In this document: positions 37,801 to 52,500 of the stretch, piece by piece | Layout: the number at the start of each line of letters is the position of its first letter | How positions within the stretch are numbered: position 1 is the first letter of the stretch | Assembly (NCBI GenBank): GCA_947846985.1 | Contig: CANTUZ010000007.1 | Span: forward strand, 32,802,355 to 32,866,354 | Length of the DNA stretch: 64,000 bases | Origin: Fratercula arctica | Taxonomy: Eukaryota; Chordata; Aves; Charadriiformes; Alcidae | Direction of reading: 5' to 3' | Made by a program: the position numbers and the translations under genes | The notes under the pieces: generated by a model | Told to the model about the DNA's origin: nothing | The model's database searches: none | Seen by the model: the letters and a program-made list of their open reading frames with translations, nothing else

Positions 37801-40800
37801 TGTCTATTTAGGTTTTGTAAAAGCAGCCCAAGGTAGAAAATACAAAATAAAATTTGCATTTTGGTTTCAATAAATTTGGCTTACTATTTTGAGCTACCTT
37901 TATTTAATGACTTGTAATGTTGTGGTATTCTGTTACAATAAAGAATCGTTAAAAAGCCCAGCCTGTTTCTTCCATTGTCCAAGCACAAATTAATGCAAAG
38001 CAGTACAATGTTCAGAGTTAAATTTCTTACTTGTAGTCTCAATTTCTCACTAAGCAGCACATTAACTTTAGGTTCTTGAAACAAGTTTTTTTTTTTTTTC
38101 CTATTTATTATATGCATAATTTAAGGCATGTTTACTGGCAAGAAAATAGTATTTATTGCATCACGATCATCAAATGCCTATGACAAAACAGGCACAAAGC
38201 TTATTTGGTGCATTTGCTCAATGCACAAGACAATCCCAGTAAACGTCTATGGAGTATAAATATTTAAGAAAGCAAGTTCTTGCTATGTTCTAACCATGTA
38301 ACAGCTTTGAGTATCTTATGACGTTGGGAAATGGAATTGTAAGGATGACAGAAATTCTTAGATTTGACTTCCCTAAAGCTGAGCTAACATTGCAGAGAAA
38401 CTCAATGTTAACAAGGTTCAAGTTAACAAGTCCTACAGATTTTTTTAATATTCTCTGTTACAGAACTGAAAGAAAACATATATCACATTCATGAAATGAA
38501 GGAAACACTTGGTAAAACTGCGTGTAAAATGTGTGGTTTAGTTTATGCCTGTTACAATGCACAGAAAAATGTAATTTTAAAAATTTGCAGATGAATGCAG
38601 CAATTTGCCTACTATATTTATCTTCAATAGCAAGACTTCCTTTTTTATTTAATGAAAATCAGAAAGCACGTCGCCTTCTTTTGAAAGTAATGCAAAGAAT
38701 TAATGTGGGCATCAGCAGTCAGCATGGAAGTTTGCTCTGAAGACTGGAGCCATGGTTAGCTTCAAGAGCTTCTTCCCCTCTAAGAAGGCCACTTGTCTTT
38801 ACTTCCTCTTGTTTCCCCTCTCCTTTCTTGTGTCATCTCTGGCACTGACTGAGCTGACCAAACTGGCAGGACACTCACCCAAGATAAAGACAGAGAAAGC
38901 AGATAATGCCTTTTACTAGTTCAGGGAGTTTAAGAAGCCCACAAAGGGCTGGTAAATTATGAAATAGTACAACCCCTTTTCACAAATGCAAACTTAGCTA
39001 ACCTCAGATAATTTTGTTGAGCCCTTAAAGTCTAGGCAGATTAATTAAAGTGCCTGTTAGGCAGTGCATTCTCTTATAGTTAGTTACACATACAACCTGT
39101 TAATATATTAACGGCTCCAACAACGTAGCAGATGTGAAGTTCACTATAACAGGCTTTTTGCCAGAGCAAACCTTATCCTTAATTTAACAGACACTGGACT
39201 AGGGACTACTTCCCCCTACCTGCTCCCTGCTTTATTAAAAAAGTATTGAAAGCCATTGCATGTAAGGAATTCTGTAAAGAGTAAGAGAAAAACAGCTGTA
39301 AACATACAGCACCAGCTCTTATGTTGATCAGTGATGTGTAGAAGATTTACACTGCCATCTAAAAGCATGGCAGACCAACAAAGCCAACGCTGGCAGAGTC
39401 TGGAATTCCAAAACCAGTCCCACTTTATATTGGAAATAGGGCAAAGATAAGCTACCAAACTACCGTAACTATTGTGATTAAAAAGTTCCTATGAAGAGCT
39501 ACAAAGATATAAACTGAATCATTTAGATGCATGCCAGTAAAGTAAATAGCGAATGCTTATCATTTTTAAGCTACTAGCTTTTGGAAAGCATTTAGTATGA
39601 TGCAGAAATAAACAGAGCACAAATAACCTGCTTTTCAGAACATTTATATAAAGAAAAGCCAACACAGAACAGACAGCAGTAGAGAACTAATTAAGAATCA
39701 GCACTACACATGAAGGTTTGGCCTTGTTTATATTATGTTTTGAAGTACTATTTTGTACTTTTTTTGTTTGTTGTAGTTATTTTGTATTTTTAAAATACAA
39801 CACAAAGTTTTTACTCTTTAGAGTAAAAGGGCAAAGGAGGCAGTTGGCATTTAGGCATCCAATTATTTTGCAACTGAGGCAAAAAGTGAATACACACTTC
39901 AAGCTTTAGAAAAAAGTCTTATCAGCAGTGCCTTAAGCATTCTTGACTGATCAATAAGTCAACTATTATAAATGGTATTTTAAAAAAAATACAAACCAGA
40001 ATTGGTCCAGAATCCAAAACCTGCTGCTGAGGAATCTGGCTGCATAAAGCACGGTGGTACAGAAAACCTCACTAAGAGTTCCTTCAGATCACCATTCTAA
40101 TAGTCTGTGTGGTACATACGTGTCTATCATTTATAAGTGCTGATTCCAATACCTTGGCATACTAAAATCACAAGCTGCAGTGGCTTATCTCTGATGTAAG
40201 CCAACAGCACACCAGCCCACTGTAACATATTTTGAAGTTTGGGATTTTTCCTTATACACCTTTTTGATTAAACAAATTCACATTTTATTGGGAAGATGCA
40301 AGTCCCCAAGACAGACCAGTCAAGACCTCACTGAAGGATGATGAAAAGCACGGTCATTGTGAAAACTAGACTTTGGGGTTATGAGAACAAAAGAAGAGGT
40401 AATTCCACAAAAGAGACAATATTTGACAAATAACAGCTTCAGCTAGCATAATGACAATAGGAAACTGCAAGGCTTGGCAATGTGCTTACACCAGTACGTC
40501 TCCCTCCAGTCTTACAGTCAGTATCTTGTTTCTTGGAAGAGTAAGACATTGAATCAATCACGTTTTACGTTCAGAAAAGGAAGAAAAGAGAGATGAACCG
40601 AAGCCTGATGGTGGGCTACTGTTAAGAGATGCAAATACTATTATTCCTTAAAAGAATATTTTTATGTGCAACCAAAAGTTTTGCTACAATTCGAGTTTCA
40701 GAGCTAAGGTAACTCTTACAGGAAGAAGAAAAATACATCTGTAGAGCAAATAACAGATACAGAAAACCCACCAACCTACCAACTATGGCAAAAAGCCCCT

Positions 40801-43562
40801 TATTAAATGACCATCAATCTTGTTACCTGACAGAATTGTAGGCACATACCTGTCAAATGATCCAAGTAGTATTGGTAGAGCTTGCACTGAATAGGTGTCA
40901 TTCGAACTTCTAGAACATACTCGTATTTTGGTGGGAGGAACTTTGTTAATGCTGTGTAATCTTTCCTCTGTAATTTTACAAACAGTACTTTAGTCATATA
41001 AACATGAAAACAGCTACTGAGAGCTTAAGAACTTCTGGCATCCTAAACGACAAAGCACCATACAAATTACAAGGATTCATACGCTTTCCAACCACAAAGG
41101 GAAAAAAATAGCCCACTAAATACAATCCAATTACAGGCACTGTCTGCAAAAGCCCATCTTACCTAGTAAATGTGGTTGTCTAGTCAAAAGTATATGACCT
41201 GTTAACCCCATGTCCCAGTTCCAAGTCCTTGCAAAGCTGAGTGCAACTTCAGGAGATGCTCTGGTAAGTACTTTTGTGGATGTTTTTTAAATATGAAAAC
41301 CTTTTTTTGTGAAACGTGTGAGTCAAGCAGCTAATATCAACATTTGTAGCACAGATGAACTCACTCACACTCAGGTTAACCGTTTTCTGTTTTATAATAC
41401 ATAGTTTCCAAATACTTGCTTGGGGCAATGCAAAATTTACTTCTGTTTTCCTTTGACTCTTAACATTAGTCTAATTCTCTCCACCTACCCCTTCATCCAA
41501 ATGGTAAATGGTGTATTGATCCTGACCGAGAGACTCTTCTGCTCCTCACACCGCCCCACCAGCGAGTGGGCTGGGGGGGCACATGGACTGGGAGGGGACA
41601 CAGCTGGGACAGCTAACCCCAACTGCCCAAAGGGATATTGCATCCCATCTGACGTCATGCTCAGCAATAAAACTCGGGTCAGGCTGGCTGCTGCTCGGGG
41701 ACTGGACAGGCATCAGTCGGCTGATGGTGAGCAATTGTCTTCATTTGCATCACTATTCTTTCTTGGGTTTTATTTCTCTCTGTTACTTTCCTTTTCATCA
41801 TCATCATCATTATTATATAATAATAATAATTATTAAGCTGTTCTTATCTCAACCCACTAGTTTTCTCACTTTTACCCTTCTAATTCTCTTCCCTCCATCC
41901 TGCTGGGGGGTGGGGGGTGTGAATGAGCAAGTGGCTGTGTGATACTTAGTCTGGGGTTAAACCACAAGAGATCTAGTAATTAGTGAAAATAATGGATTCA
42001 ATGGACCTCTCAAATAGCAAGTTTACAGGCTTTTGAGTGCTTTTATCAGAACTAGATGAATTAACTCCTTCATCTCCCTGCAGCTAACTCAAGTAATTTG
42101 TTATAGCAAAACTGTTCTTACCTGAACACATCCAGCTAACATCTCATAGAGAATATGTGCGCGCTTCTTCATTACTCTGACATCTACCAGAGTCGAGTCT
42201 GCGCACTGACCGTTCTGAATTGGATTTATAAATCGATTTCGGAATTCCTTAATTGAACCAAGCAAATTCTCCTTAATAAAGTTAACCATGCAGTGATCTA
42301 CGACAAAAAGACCAGGTTTGAGTTGTTCAAAATGCAAAGTACAGTACTGGGATTAATTCTAACAGAAAATAAACATGTTGTATCTAAAACTATGAGCTTT
42401 TGGTTGAGCAAAAAACCCAAACCACCCCAACATTTCCCAGATAGGACATCTTAAACTGACCCATACTCTAGACACAGAGGTAACTTCTAAATTTAATGTC
42501 AGATTTAAAACTATCGCATCGTGTTTGTTACACAAAGTTTGAAAGCTGCTGTACACCAAAGCAATCACATAACAAAATCATATTTGCAAAGGTTTTTCAA
42601 TAGCTTCAAAAGCATATTAATCAATGGAAAAAACAATACAGCATATTAACAAACAGAAGCAAATGTTACAAGCCAGTTTAGAATGAAATTCCCAAGACAG
42701 CAACATAAATCACTGTTTAGTAAGTTCACTAAGAACACTGCTCTACAATGCTTTAAAACAATTTAAATTGAGGCTGCTGCAAGACCTGGTCCACCCATTT
42801 CCCCTCTGAACATTCTTGGCCTTCCCCTTTTGACATGCTGAGACTGATCTGGTCCTTTGGTCAGCCAGATCAAGGAACTAAACTGTCAGAAAGCTATTCA
42901 CTTCTGCATTGTTAATTTTCTGACGCTCCCTGAGGAATCAGATGTACGTAAGGCCATGCCAAGGGAAAGGATGGAGAAGAGGCCAGATTCCCAACAGCTT
43001 CATTTTATTTTGGCTTAAACCACCATGGAACCACATCTTGAGACAATGATTTAAAATGCAAAATGCAAAACCAGATTGTTAGGGGTTTTTTAGATATAGA
43101 AACCTAGCAAACAGCTTCACCATATTAAATTCTTTTCTTCTAATCAATCTAAATCTACCTATATATTGCTGAAAGGCAAAAGTATATTCAAGGAAATAAA
43201 CAATTCTTAAACCAGAGAAATACTCACATTCTATAAGATTATTTTGCAGTGGTGTTCCTGTAAGAATTATTCTTCTCCTAGATCGAATAGAATTCATTGC
43301 CTTAGAAACAGCAGATGCTTCATTTTTTAATATGTGCCCTTCATCGCAAACAACGAAGTCAGGACCTAGAAAGACATAATTTAGATCTCTTCCATCTTTT
43401 ATAACCACAAGAACTGGCAACCTAAAGAATCCAAGATTTCTACTAACGTTATTAAGGCATTTTTAAATTTTGTGCATATGTGTGTTTTGTGGTGGTTATG
43501 GGTTTGGTTTTTTTGTTGTTTTTTGTTTGTTTTGGTTTTGTTTTTTTTTGTTTTGTTTTGGG

Positions 43563-43593
<31 letters not shown>

Positions 43594-46500
43594 CCATGAC
43601 GGTTCTCACTCAGCTTTGCACAAGCATTCACAGTAGCCATTCTGATAAACTACAGGCTGTTGCTTGTTAAGTTTTCCCAGGCAGGATTAAATACAGCTTT
43701 GCAGTATATATTCCTATAAAAATTATCTATCCATGCAGCTCGTACGTCCATGTCTATATATCCATTCACCCTGTCAAAACTTCACAAAACAGTTCCTTAA
43801 ATCCAGTTTAGGCTGCCATCTACCGGTCACTTCTAAAGGAAACCAGAAATCTGGTAACTGGTAATTTTTCATTACGGCAACAGGTCAGTATCAATAGGGC
43901 TAAACAGTGCAATCAAAATTCTTGTCTAAGATAAGACACAATCAAATCTGATCTGAATTACAGACAGGCAAACTGACACTTTGTAGCTGAAAGTCACCGC
44001 AGGAACATCCTCAGCTTTCTTCTAGAAGATAAACCCAAGGATTCTAGAAGGCTGTTTTAGGTGAGTTGTACAAGGAATGTTAGAATCACACCACAATATG
44101 TTTCCACAATATGTAAAGCAACTCTAATAGAATTATTAAGTGTTAGAATTTGGGGTTTAAGATAAATTATATCAAACTTGGCTAAACAGACTCACACACC
44201 CTAACAGTTTTCAGATTTGAAGCAATTTCTTGAATCTCTTTCCTTGAAAGGAGAAGTAAGAGACATTCTAGGACCCAGCTAGTAATTTAGAATGAATGTT
44301 CTACCAGATCTAAAGCTGACCTCAATTCCAGTACTATCGACCATGAAGTCAGTGGAAGTCAAGTTTATGCACCTTTGAAAAATGCTATACAAAGCCATCA
44401 GTTGGGTTCAGCTGTTCAACTCTGAAATGGCTGATATTTTAGGTGGCAAAGAAGTATTTATCAGCATGGACAATCTAATTTTTATAACTTACTGAGAACA
44501 TTTTTTTTCCCCTCAAACTAAGTTCAAACTGCCTTGTAAAGAAGAAAATTAACTCTAGGACAGTGATCAACAAGAGAGAATCAATTACATCTTTGACTAC
44601 TTCCATGATTTAATGCCAGTGCCAGTCATCTTAATGGTGCCATTTTTAGTGTCAAAAAGTGATTTGAATCTCACATGCTAACAGAAAAGGAATCAAAAAG
44701 ATTTTTTTTTCCCAAACAGAAAAAAAAAAAAAGTCTTTTTAACCAAGTCTAGAAGACAATTATGAAAATCCTCATATGAATTCCAAACACATCTAGACTT
44801 GTCCAAGCCTACACCTGCCACAGAAACACTTCCCCATATTATTTCACAACTTTTGTACCTTCCCCTGTTTTGAGGGCATGCAAAACACTGAGTGGCTACA
44901 CACAAAGCCTTCTTTTAATTTTAGGCAAACATCTCCTAATGGTGACAGATCCTTTCTCTAGTCCTCATTCTAGTGTTTCCTGAAGAGTAAGGATCTTGCA
45001 AGCAAGCTGTTCTGCAGTGTACAGCTCTACTGTGATGGTTTGGAGCCGTTCTCTAGAACTGAAGCCTCTGTGACATCTCCCGGCCAGATGCGACAGCTTG
45101 CACATTAATGCATCATTCTCAGAAATAGATTTGGTCTAGTACATTATGATTACAATCAGAATCAAAGGACATTAGAAAAGAAGGATAATGAAGTCTTAAT
45201 GACAGATAGCAACCGAAATCGAGCAAATACCCCAGGACTCGGTTTCAGTGAAGACTGTGATTCATTAACATGAAGTGGTTAGTTAAAAGAAAACCCCACA
45301 CCCAAAAAACCCACCTCAAAAGCTGTTGTTTAGAGTAAGCGAATGATAGTAAAAATATGAAAAAAACTATCTTAGTAAAATTATTTGTGGTTGGTTTGGC
45401 AGGCGTGTAGCATGGATATCTTGAGCTAACATCTTGGCTACAATTCAGTGGCAGGGATTTTCATAAATTTGTGGGTTTTTTCCTTGTTCTTAAAAAACAT
45501 GAATGCAATCCATTATGGAAAGAACATTTCTCAAAATATTATAAAAGAATGCAGAACTTAAAGGGGCCTCAAGGGATCATTTAATCTATTTTCTTCATCT
45601 GAAATAGGAGTTATGAGAAAGGGACATATCCTTCCTGACAGAAGTAGGAAACTCCATGACCTCTCTCTTTTTCTAAAACACTATGCAATAATACCTTATT
45701 TAAATGATCTCTGCTACAAATCAGAATAAATTCTGCCCTTTCCTTTCTCCAACTGCTGTAAAAGACAACTGGTAACAGTCCTTTCAGTAACCAACTCTTA
45801 CATGGCGGAAATTTGTCAGTTTGGTTTTTTCTAGGCTAAAAAGTATTACTCCTTCAATCTTTCCTCAAAGCTCATGGTCCTCATCTTCTTATCCTTCTTG
45901 CTGTACTTGCACATTAATATATTGATATACATAAAGCATACTCAGGGACAGATATATAGGTATACAACATAATTCTCCTTTTCCTCTGAAGTCTACAAGA
46001 ACTTAAGTCTGCTTCATACAACTGCCAATTAAAGTGCAGTTTCCAAGCTAAACAGTAATGGAATTTTTATTAGTAAAAAAATACAAAGTTATTGAAATGC
46101 TGCAAGCAAAGCACAACAGCTATCAATAAACCAAACAGCATTTCATCAGTTGCACAAAGCATTATGGGAAACCATTTGTTGCTCTGCATGCATATATAAT
46201 CCTGCTATTATTTCACATAGCAGAGCTAGTTAATTAATGAAATCACTTCTCACACTACTTCTCCACCCATAAACTTTGGCTAAACCTTCCCTCTCTGGTC
46301 CCCTCTTCTGTAGTATACAGTGCAATACAAGCTTCTACTATAGAATATGTCTACCCTAGCAGCATTCATTTTAACCAGACACATACCATTAAATTATCGC
46401 TCAAATACCAAATTTGCAACTTTTAAAATTAAAAATGCTCCCAGAGGCAAAGGCTTGCCTATTTACAGCCACAGCAGTAAGCCAGCACATAGCTTCATAA

Positions 46501-49500
46501 CTCTTTTACTGGCAGCCTGCTGTATCACCAATGCTGCGATTCACAAAGACAGCAAGAAACAAATAATGGTTGTTGCAAGATACTGCTCATCAATTTAGCC
46601 AATCCACATGTCTCCCAGAACTAATGGATAAAAAGGGATCAACACTTCTTTCTTTTTGTAATTAGTTAAAAAAAAAAAAAGATTTGAAGCATGATAAAAA
46701 TTATGGAGTTATTTCAAGGTTAGTTTCCCTAATGGTCTGATGCCATCCTATCAACTAACTAGTCCAAGATGAGAATGAAACAGTGGGTTCCACGTTCATA
46801 TGAAATTATTGAAAACCTACAAGGCTCAGTGCGCTGCAGTTTCTGAACTTGATTAGATTACAAAAGCCAATAACCTTATCACAAACACTGCTCTATCATG
46901 TTGTCCTGAGCTGTCTAAGGAAGTTCCGAAGTAGAACAGAACCACACCTATAAGCAGGATGTAAAAACCAAGAGATTTGCAAGAGACGGGACAAGAAAGG
47001 TAACCCAAGTAACTGTGTCTCCTCCATAAAACTGCATGTCTGACATGCCACCCCGCTCCACAGTCCAATGTTTTTGAAGTTACAAAAATACCAGTCCATG
47101 AAGGAAGGCACAATATTACTAAAAAGACACATGGTAACAACCCCTATGTTTAGCCACCCTTACACTTTCCACAACGAAAAAATCCCACAAAAATCAATCA
47201 CTGTAAGAGTGTATAAAACTTTATTTCATTATTGCACCAGAACACAACCAACAATACAAAGCTACTGTTGCGACAGGCTACTGTCCCATCACCACTACTT
47301 CAAGACAGCAGTTCACACCTTTTCTTCTCTAGCTTGACTTTCCTGGCAATATTCTCAACAAATGCAGTATCCCAAGCAAATCAGATACAGACTAAGACTA
47401 ATAGCAAAGGGTTTCCCATCCCCCCCCCTTTTTTTTTTTCTTGTTTTTAGTAACTGCAGCATTAATAGGAGTCAGAAAACACACTGGCAAGAAGTGCATT
47501 TTCTTCATTGCTTAAATAATGCATGTGGATTCAACATGATCACAAAAACAGTTCGTAAGCTACTGTACTGGAGCTTCCCCGACTCCACAGCAATTATGTG
47601 ATTTAGTGAGTCAAACTGGCAGAAATTAATTAATGTTTTAGCTGCTCAAACAGGCTTTCTGAAGAGCTGGAGATGCCAATTCCAACTGGCCAATGCCAAT
47701 AATCACAAAGTTTTTTCCCCATTACAAGAATCCCTTTGTCTGTTAGAACAAAATTCACAGCCCTACTACTATTTGAAACTTCACAAAATCAAGCTCATCA
47801 AGTCCAATTACAAACCAGATCAATGCTGTATTTCATCAATAGGAAAGGGGGGTGGTGGTGGAGAAAATCAACCACACACTGTTAAGAAACCTAAGAGTCC
47901 AGCCAGATAATTAAAACAAGAAAAACTACCTCCAAAAATCAAAGAAACCATCTACCATACCTACTATTTCACCATTCTCAATTTGAAGAGAAATACCAAA
48001 GTTATGGAAAATGTGCCTTTTAAAAACAGTTTTTAAGATATACTGCATGCTGCATAACCATGAGTTGTTTTCAGATATCGGTTGCCAGTTCAGAATTTGT
48101 TGGAGAATTTTGCTATTTTGGTGAAACTTGTTAATCCTAAAATTTTTAGTTCTTTTTGGTGACCACGTGATAAATTGGTTATATCAACTTGGAATATTTT
48201 CAAGCGCTTACACACATGCTTACATAAGTTTGCTCAGTTCAGCTGAGCTTCAACCAGACATCTGTTTCTTAGACTGAAAAAATGAATTATTTAAGTGCTT
48301 TATCTACAATCAATTCATTAGCACTTAATTAACACTTGTTTGTTCACACTTCTAAGGTACATTCTCAACTATTTTTCATGTGTAGTTCCTCCCTTAATGG
48401 TAGATTTCTATCAAGGATAAAGCAGCTTGTGGTTGTAACACATTAGCAGATTATAAGAACCCTAAATTCCCAAGAGAGTCACTTCAAAGTACCTTGCAAA
48501 GAAAGCAATGCTCGCAAAAAAAGATATGTATCAGGAAAAGTTTCCAGTATATATTCTTGTAGTCATGTCCGTATTTGATATAATAGAAAAGACTGTTACG
48601 GAATTCTATTTACAAAAGCAAACAGGGTAGTTTCTGAACAACCATTTCAGTAACTCAGCAAAAGCCAACAAAGAAAATGTGATAAACCTTACTAACATTA
48701 TTGTTTAAAATTATTTGCCCAACAGATTTTCATTTGCAAGATTACTTAGCTCATAATATGTAAACCAGGAAGTACAATATATATAATGCATACTTGTAAT
48801 AATTTTCACTTACCTGGATCGACTAAAGCTTTATTAAATATTTCTTTAAGTTTTCTGCTCTTCACATTCCTGCCCTGTGCAAGATTACGATACATCTCAT
48901 ATCCTATTATCATCACACCTCCTTCATCTTGCCAACGCTGGAGCATATAGCTTCTCTCTTGAGGGCGTTTCACAGTTGCTAGTTCACAGACCTTTCAAAG
49001 GGGGAAAAACATGCTTGATTTTCTTTTAAAATACCTAAGTACCAGTGTAACTTTTAAATACCTAAGGTGTATTTTATATGAGTAGATTTTTCACATACTT
49101 AAAATGCAATCCTTAGCCTATATTTTGAGTGGTGGAGCTTCCCAATTATGTAAACCGTTCAGTTATTCATTTTTAAGAAGTCTTTTTAAGCCTTATACCT
49201 CTAGTTTTTCATCATCTTCTAAACCTTCTTGCCATTTTTCAAACTCATTCAACCAGTTCAAGGCAGTGTTCAGCGGACACACTACCAGAGCTGTCCGAAA
49301 ATCCAGCTTGTCACACAGCAAGACTGTGTGAAGAAAACTTACTACCTGCAAGAGGAGAAAACAGACAAAATGTCAAATAAACCACTGAGTATTAAACACT
49401 AAGAAAGAAACGTGTAAGTACATATTCCCGTAAAGAACTTACCAACAAAAGTCTTGTTGAAACATTCTTTTTCTGTTTGTTAAACAACTCCCTGCTTAAA

Positions 49501-52500
49501 ATTTAATACACATGTATTTTAAAGTCATACACTTTTGCTCTGTGTTACATGGCTGCATACATCCTTCACATACCGAGACACACGTAGTTTTGAACTGCAC
49601 CAGATACCTGAATGATTTCACAAATAAGGAACCCTCCCTTGACATTTCACCAATCCTTCTCATAACCTAAAAATTTCTATTAGGTCATTTTTAAGTTTTC
49701 TCCCAAAACTCGCCCCAAACATTAAATAAGTTCACCTCTTTGGACTTCATGAACGTATCAGATTTCTTGAAAATGAACTTCAGTCTTAAATCAACATTTT
49801 CCATGTTTTTTCAACATATTGGCAAATTCTCTCAAAAGAGCTCTGAAGCAGGTTATTGAAATGCTTTCCAAGTATTCACCCTGTAGCCAGACTAGCTATA
49901 TCTTGCAGATGGTAACACCTCCTTGAGTCTTGGGAAAAAAAACCCTTAAAATCTTTTATGTCACTCAGTGTTTCTGCTGGGCTGCCTGTTTTTGAGCAGT
50001 AGCAAATAAATATAGGACTAGAGGTAACCTTTAAAAATCCAGGAGTTCAGAAGAGTCAGTGATCCCACCGCAGCTCCAGCTCTAGATCACTAGACTTTTA
50101 ATGGTGAACGTTGCACTCTAATCCACATAACTGTACAACATCCGCAAAGTTCTTTCCAGATCAAATCTCAGTATCTGGCAACTCTGATTTAATACATTGT
50201 CCAAAGTAATTTCAAACTGCATGACTACACCTGGAACACTGGGCAACTGCTTTTAGCTGCTGCAATGTGAAAGGAATTACTAGCAGGTTTGCGATCAAGA
50301 AAAAAGCATCTCATGTTCAGATGCAAAAGCTTCCCACGAAGACTAATCACAAAAGTCCTATGTCCTGGACAGCCAGCAAGTCCTTAATTGCCTTATTTCC
50401 CTGATCCTTTACCCACATTCTTCTCTGCAGTTTGCAGAGTCTGCCAAAACTTACCGTGGATTTAGTAAGAGAGAAAAAACAAATGGCATTAGAGAGTACA
50501 GTAGAAGGACCAACAAATGACAACATAAGGCAAAAAACAACTACCTAAGGTACAAACGTTGGCCATAAAAATACTTGCTACGTATTTGTAACTGTGGCTT
50601 TCTTTGATTATCAAGAAGTTACAGCCAAAACAAATGTCATGAACACATCTGGATCACATACAAAATACCTTGTGCTGTGGAATATTTCATCAAACTGAAG
50701 TATATAGTGTATAAAGTATAAGTGTACAAAGTCACCTAGACTGCACTGATACATTAAAGCACAACAGTTCTGTAAAATACTGAAAATCTCCAGTAAAAGG
50801 TGTAATTAACTCCTGAAGAACCATAACACCTAAGTTAGAATTAACCATGTAAAAATATACTCTTCAAATGTGATTTTCAAAGTAGGTATGAAAGTGCTCT
50901 TCTATAGGATTGTAGATTCTCAAAATATTGTGTGTCAACCCAACTTCCATAAGCAAAGCAAAGGTATATACATTGCAGATGGAGTTCTTAAAAGCATTCT
51001 GTCCACATGGTGTGCATCACAACCAAGACTGCAGCTTGCTTTACCTAAGCAGTACATACAGTGAATGATCACAGTACCTCTGATCATCTACAGCTCTGTG
51101 TTACTCAAAAAAACCCCACAACTCCATAAAATAAAAAAAAACCCACAAAATCCAAGCTTCCCTTGATTCCCTTGAGCCTGTTCTTTGCAGGGGATCTAAA
51201 GAAACTGAAGACACTGCACCAGCCTAGGCATTCCATGACCTATCCTGCAATTCACAGGTCAAGAAAGAAGATTCTCAGGATCAGAAAGTCCTAAATAAAA
51301 TTTGTCTGAATTATTAGGTCAGAAGAGAGCAGGATTACGTACTTCTCATGTAACTTCACTTTTTGAAGAATCCTGGGTAGCAGTGGTTTAGAGGGAAGAC
51401 ACAAGAATAAGGAAGCCATCTAACCCAGCAATGCATAGCTAATGCTAGCAAAGAACAACAGATACCTCCTGCTAGATTCTCTCTGAAGATCTTCTCTTGG
51501 AGCCTCTAAAAATAATAATGGAAGACTTCAAGTCAAGCCAAGTCTGCTATCTACTAGCATCGAGGTGTGCTGACAATGCCAAACACCAACTAGAAGGCAC
51601 ATGTGAGCACTACAGAGAATAAAAGCTACTGAGACACCTCATTCCAAACACACAGGTGTCAAAGAACAACTGCTTGTCAACAAGATCTTACAGCATCTTC
51701 CTTGCTAAGTGACTAACGAGGTCATAACACTGGCTGTTGTCACTGGCAGACTACGGCAGTGTCTAGCTACAGTACAAAAAAATGTTGAGACATCTTTCAT
51801 ACAGCTTGGAATACCAGTACGTTGATATACTGACCTCTCTATGAATGAACAGATCTTGAGCCTTCAGGTCAGGTGATAGGGCTTCCCAATCCAATGGGGA
51901 AGCTTCTACCACAACTGACCAAGATGGAAGAGGATGGTGAAATGGCATTTCCTCACAGACGCTTTGAGGATCCCATCCTCACTGTAGGAAGAAAATAACC
52001 TCTTTGAGAACCATCATCACCATGCTAAAGAGACTGCACTCCCGGCAATGAGTAAAGTGCATCCATATTTGGAGCTTGTGAAGAAAGAATTTAGAATGAA
52101 GTGTTGCGCAAGTGCTGGCTGCTAACGTGATCTAGACTTGCTGGTCACAAACTCACCAGAGCACTGGGCAGATCTCCTGACAAGTGACTTTATAGCTAAG
52201 AACCTCTCCCAGCACAAGAAGGCCCTGACTGATCCCGAGTTGAAATCAGTTCTAATCAATTCCAGTGTCTGCAGAAGCTGCAAGTTAGATTTATAACGAT
52301 TCAGCTCAAGCCAGAGATCAAAAAGATTCACGGCAATGCATTTCACTAGCCAGGTGTCCTGATAAAGACAGGAGAGTATCTCCCTCCTCCAGAAATGGGG
52401 AAACACAGCATCAGTGAAGGCCAATAACAGGGAGACCAATGTGGCCCTGCTTTTCCAAGGGCCTTTTCAAGCACAGATAAGGTTGTTACCCTCTTTTCTT

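Larger units (their letters stand above)
43366..48813 (-). other. ATRX: ATRX intron between E9 and E10 (5.4 kb)
   Basis: The intron is AT-rich. It contains a long T/G-then-T run on plus (about 43483-43589), an old CR1/L2-like fragment (about 45545-45915), T runs near 44501 and 47428, and a short C run near 47420. No exon-like open frame or RNA gene was identified. Confidence 0.8.

Noticed and set aside
41420..41942. Open frames of 119-138 codons on plus as genes
   Set aside because: They read through the solo LTR and its trinucleotide tract; no viral or host protein is encoded.
43452..43640. Possible short protein ending in a lysine run (minus)
   Set aside because: The lysines are the translation of a poly(A) tract, and the preceding 17 residues match nothing known.
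52122..52439. 105-codon minus-strand open frame as an extra ATRX exon
   Set aside because: E7 and E8 join directly in phase (CAG|GTA) and match the family sequence without a gap, so no exon is missing here.
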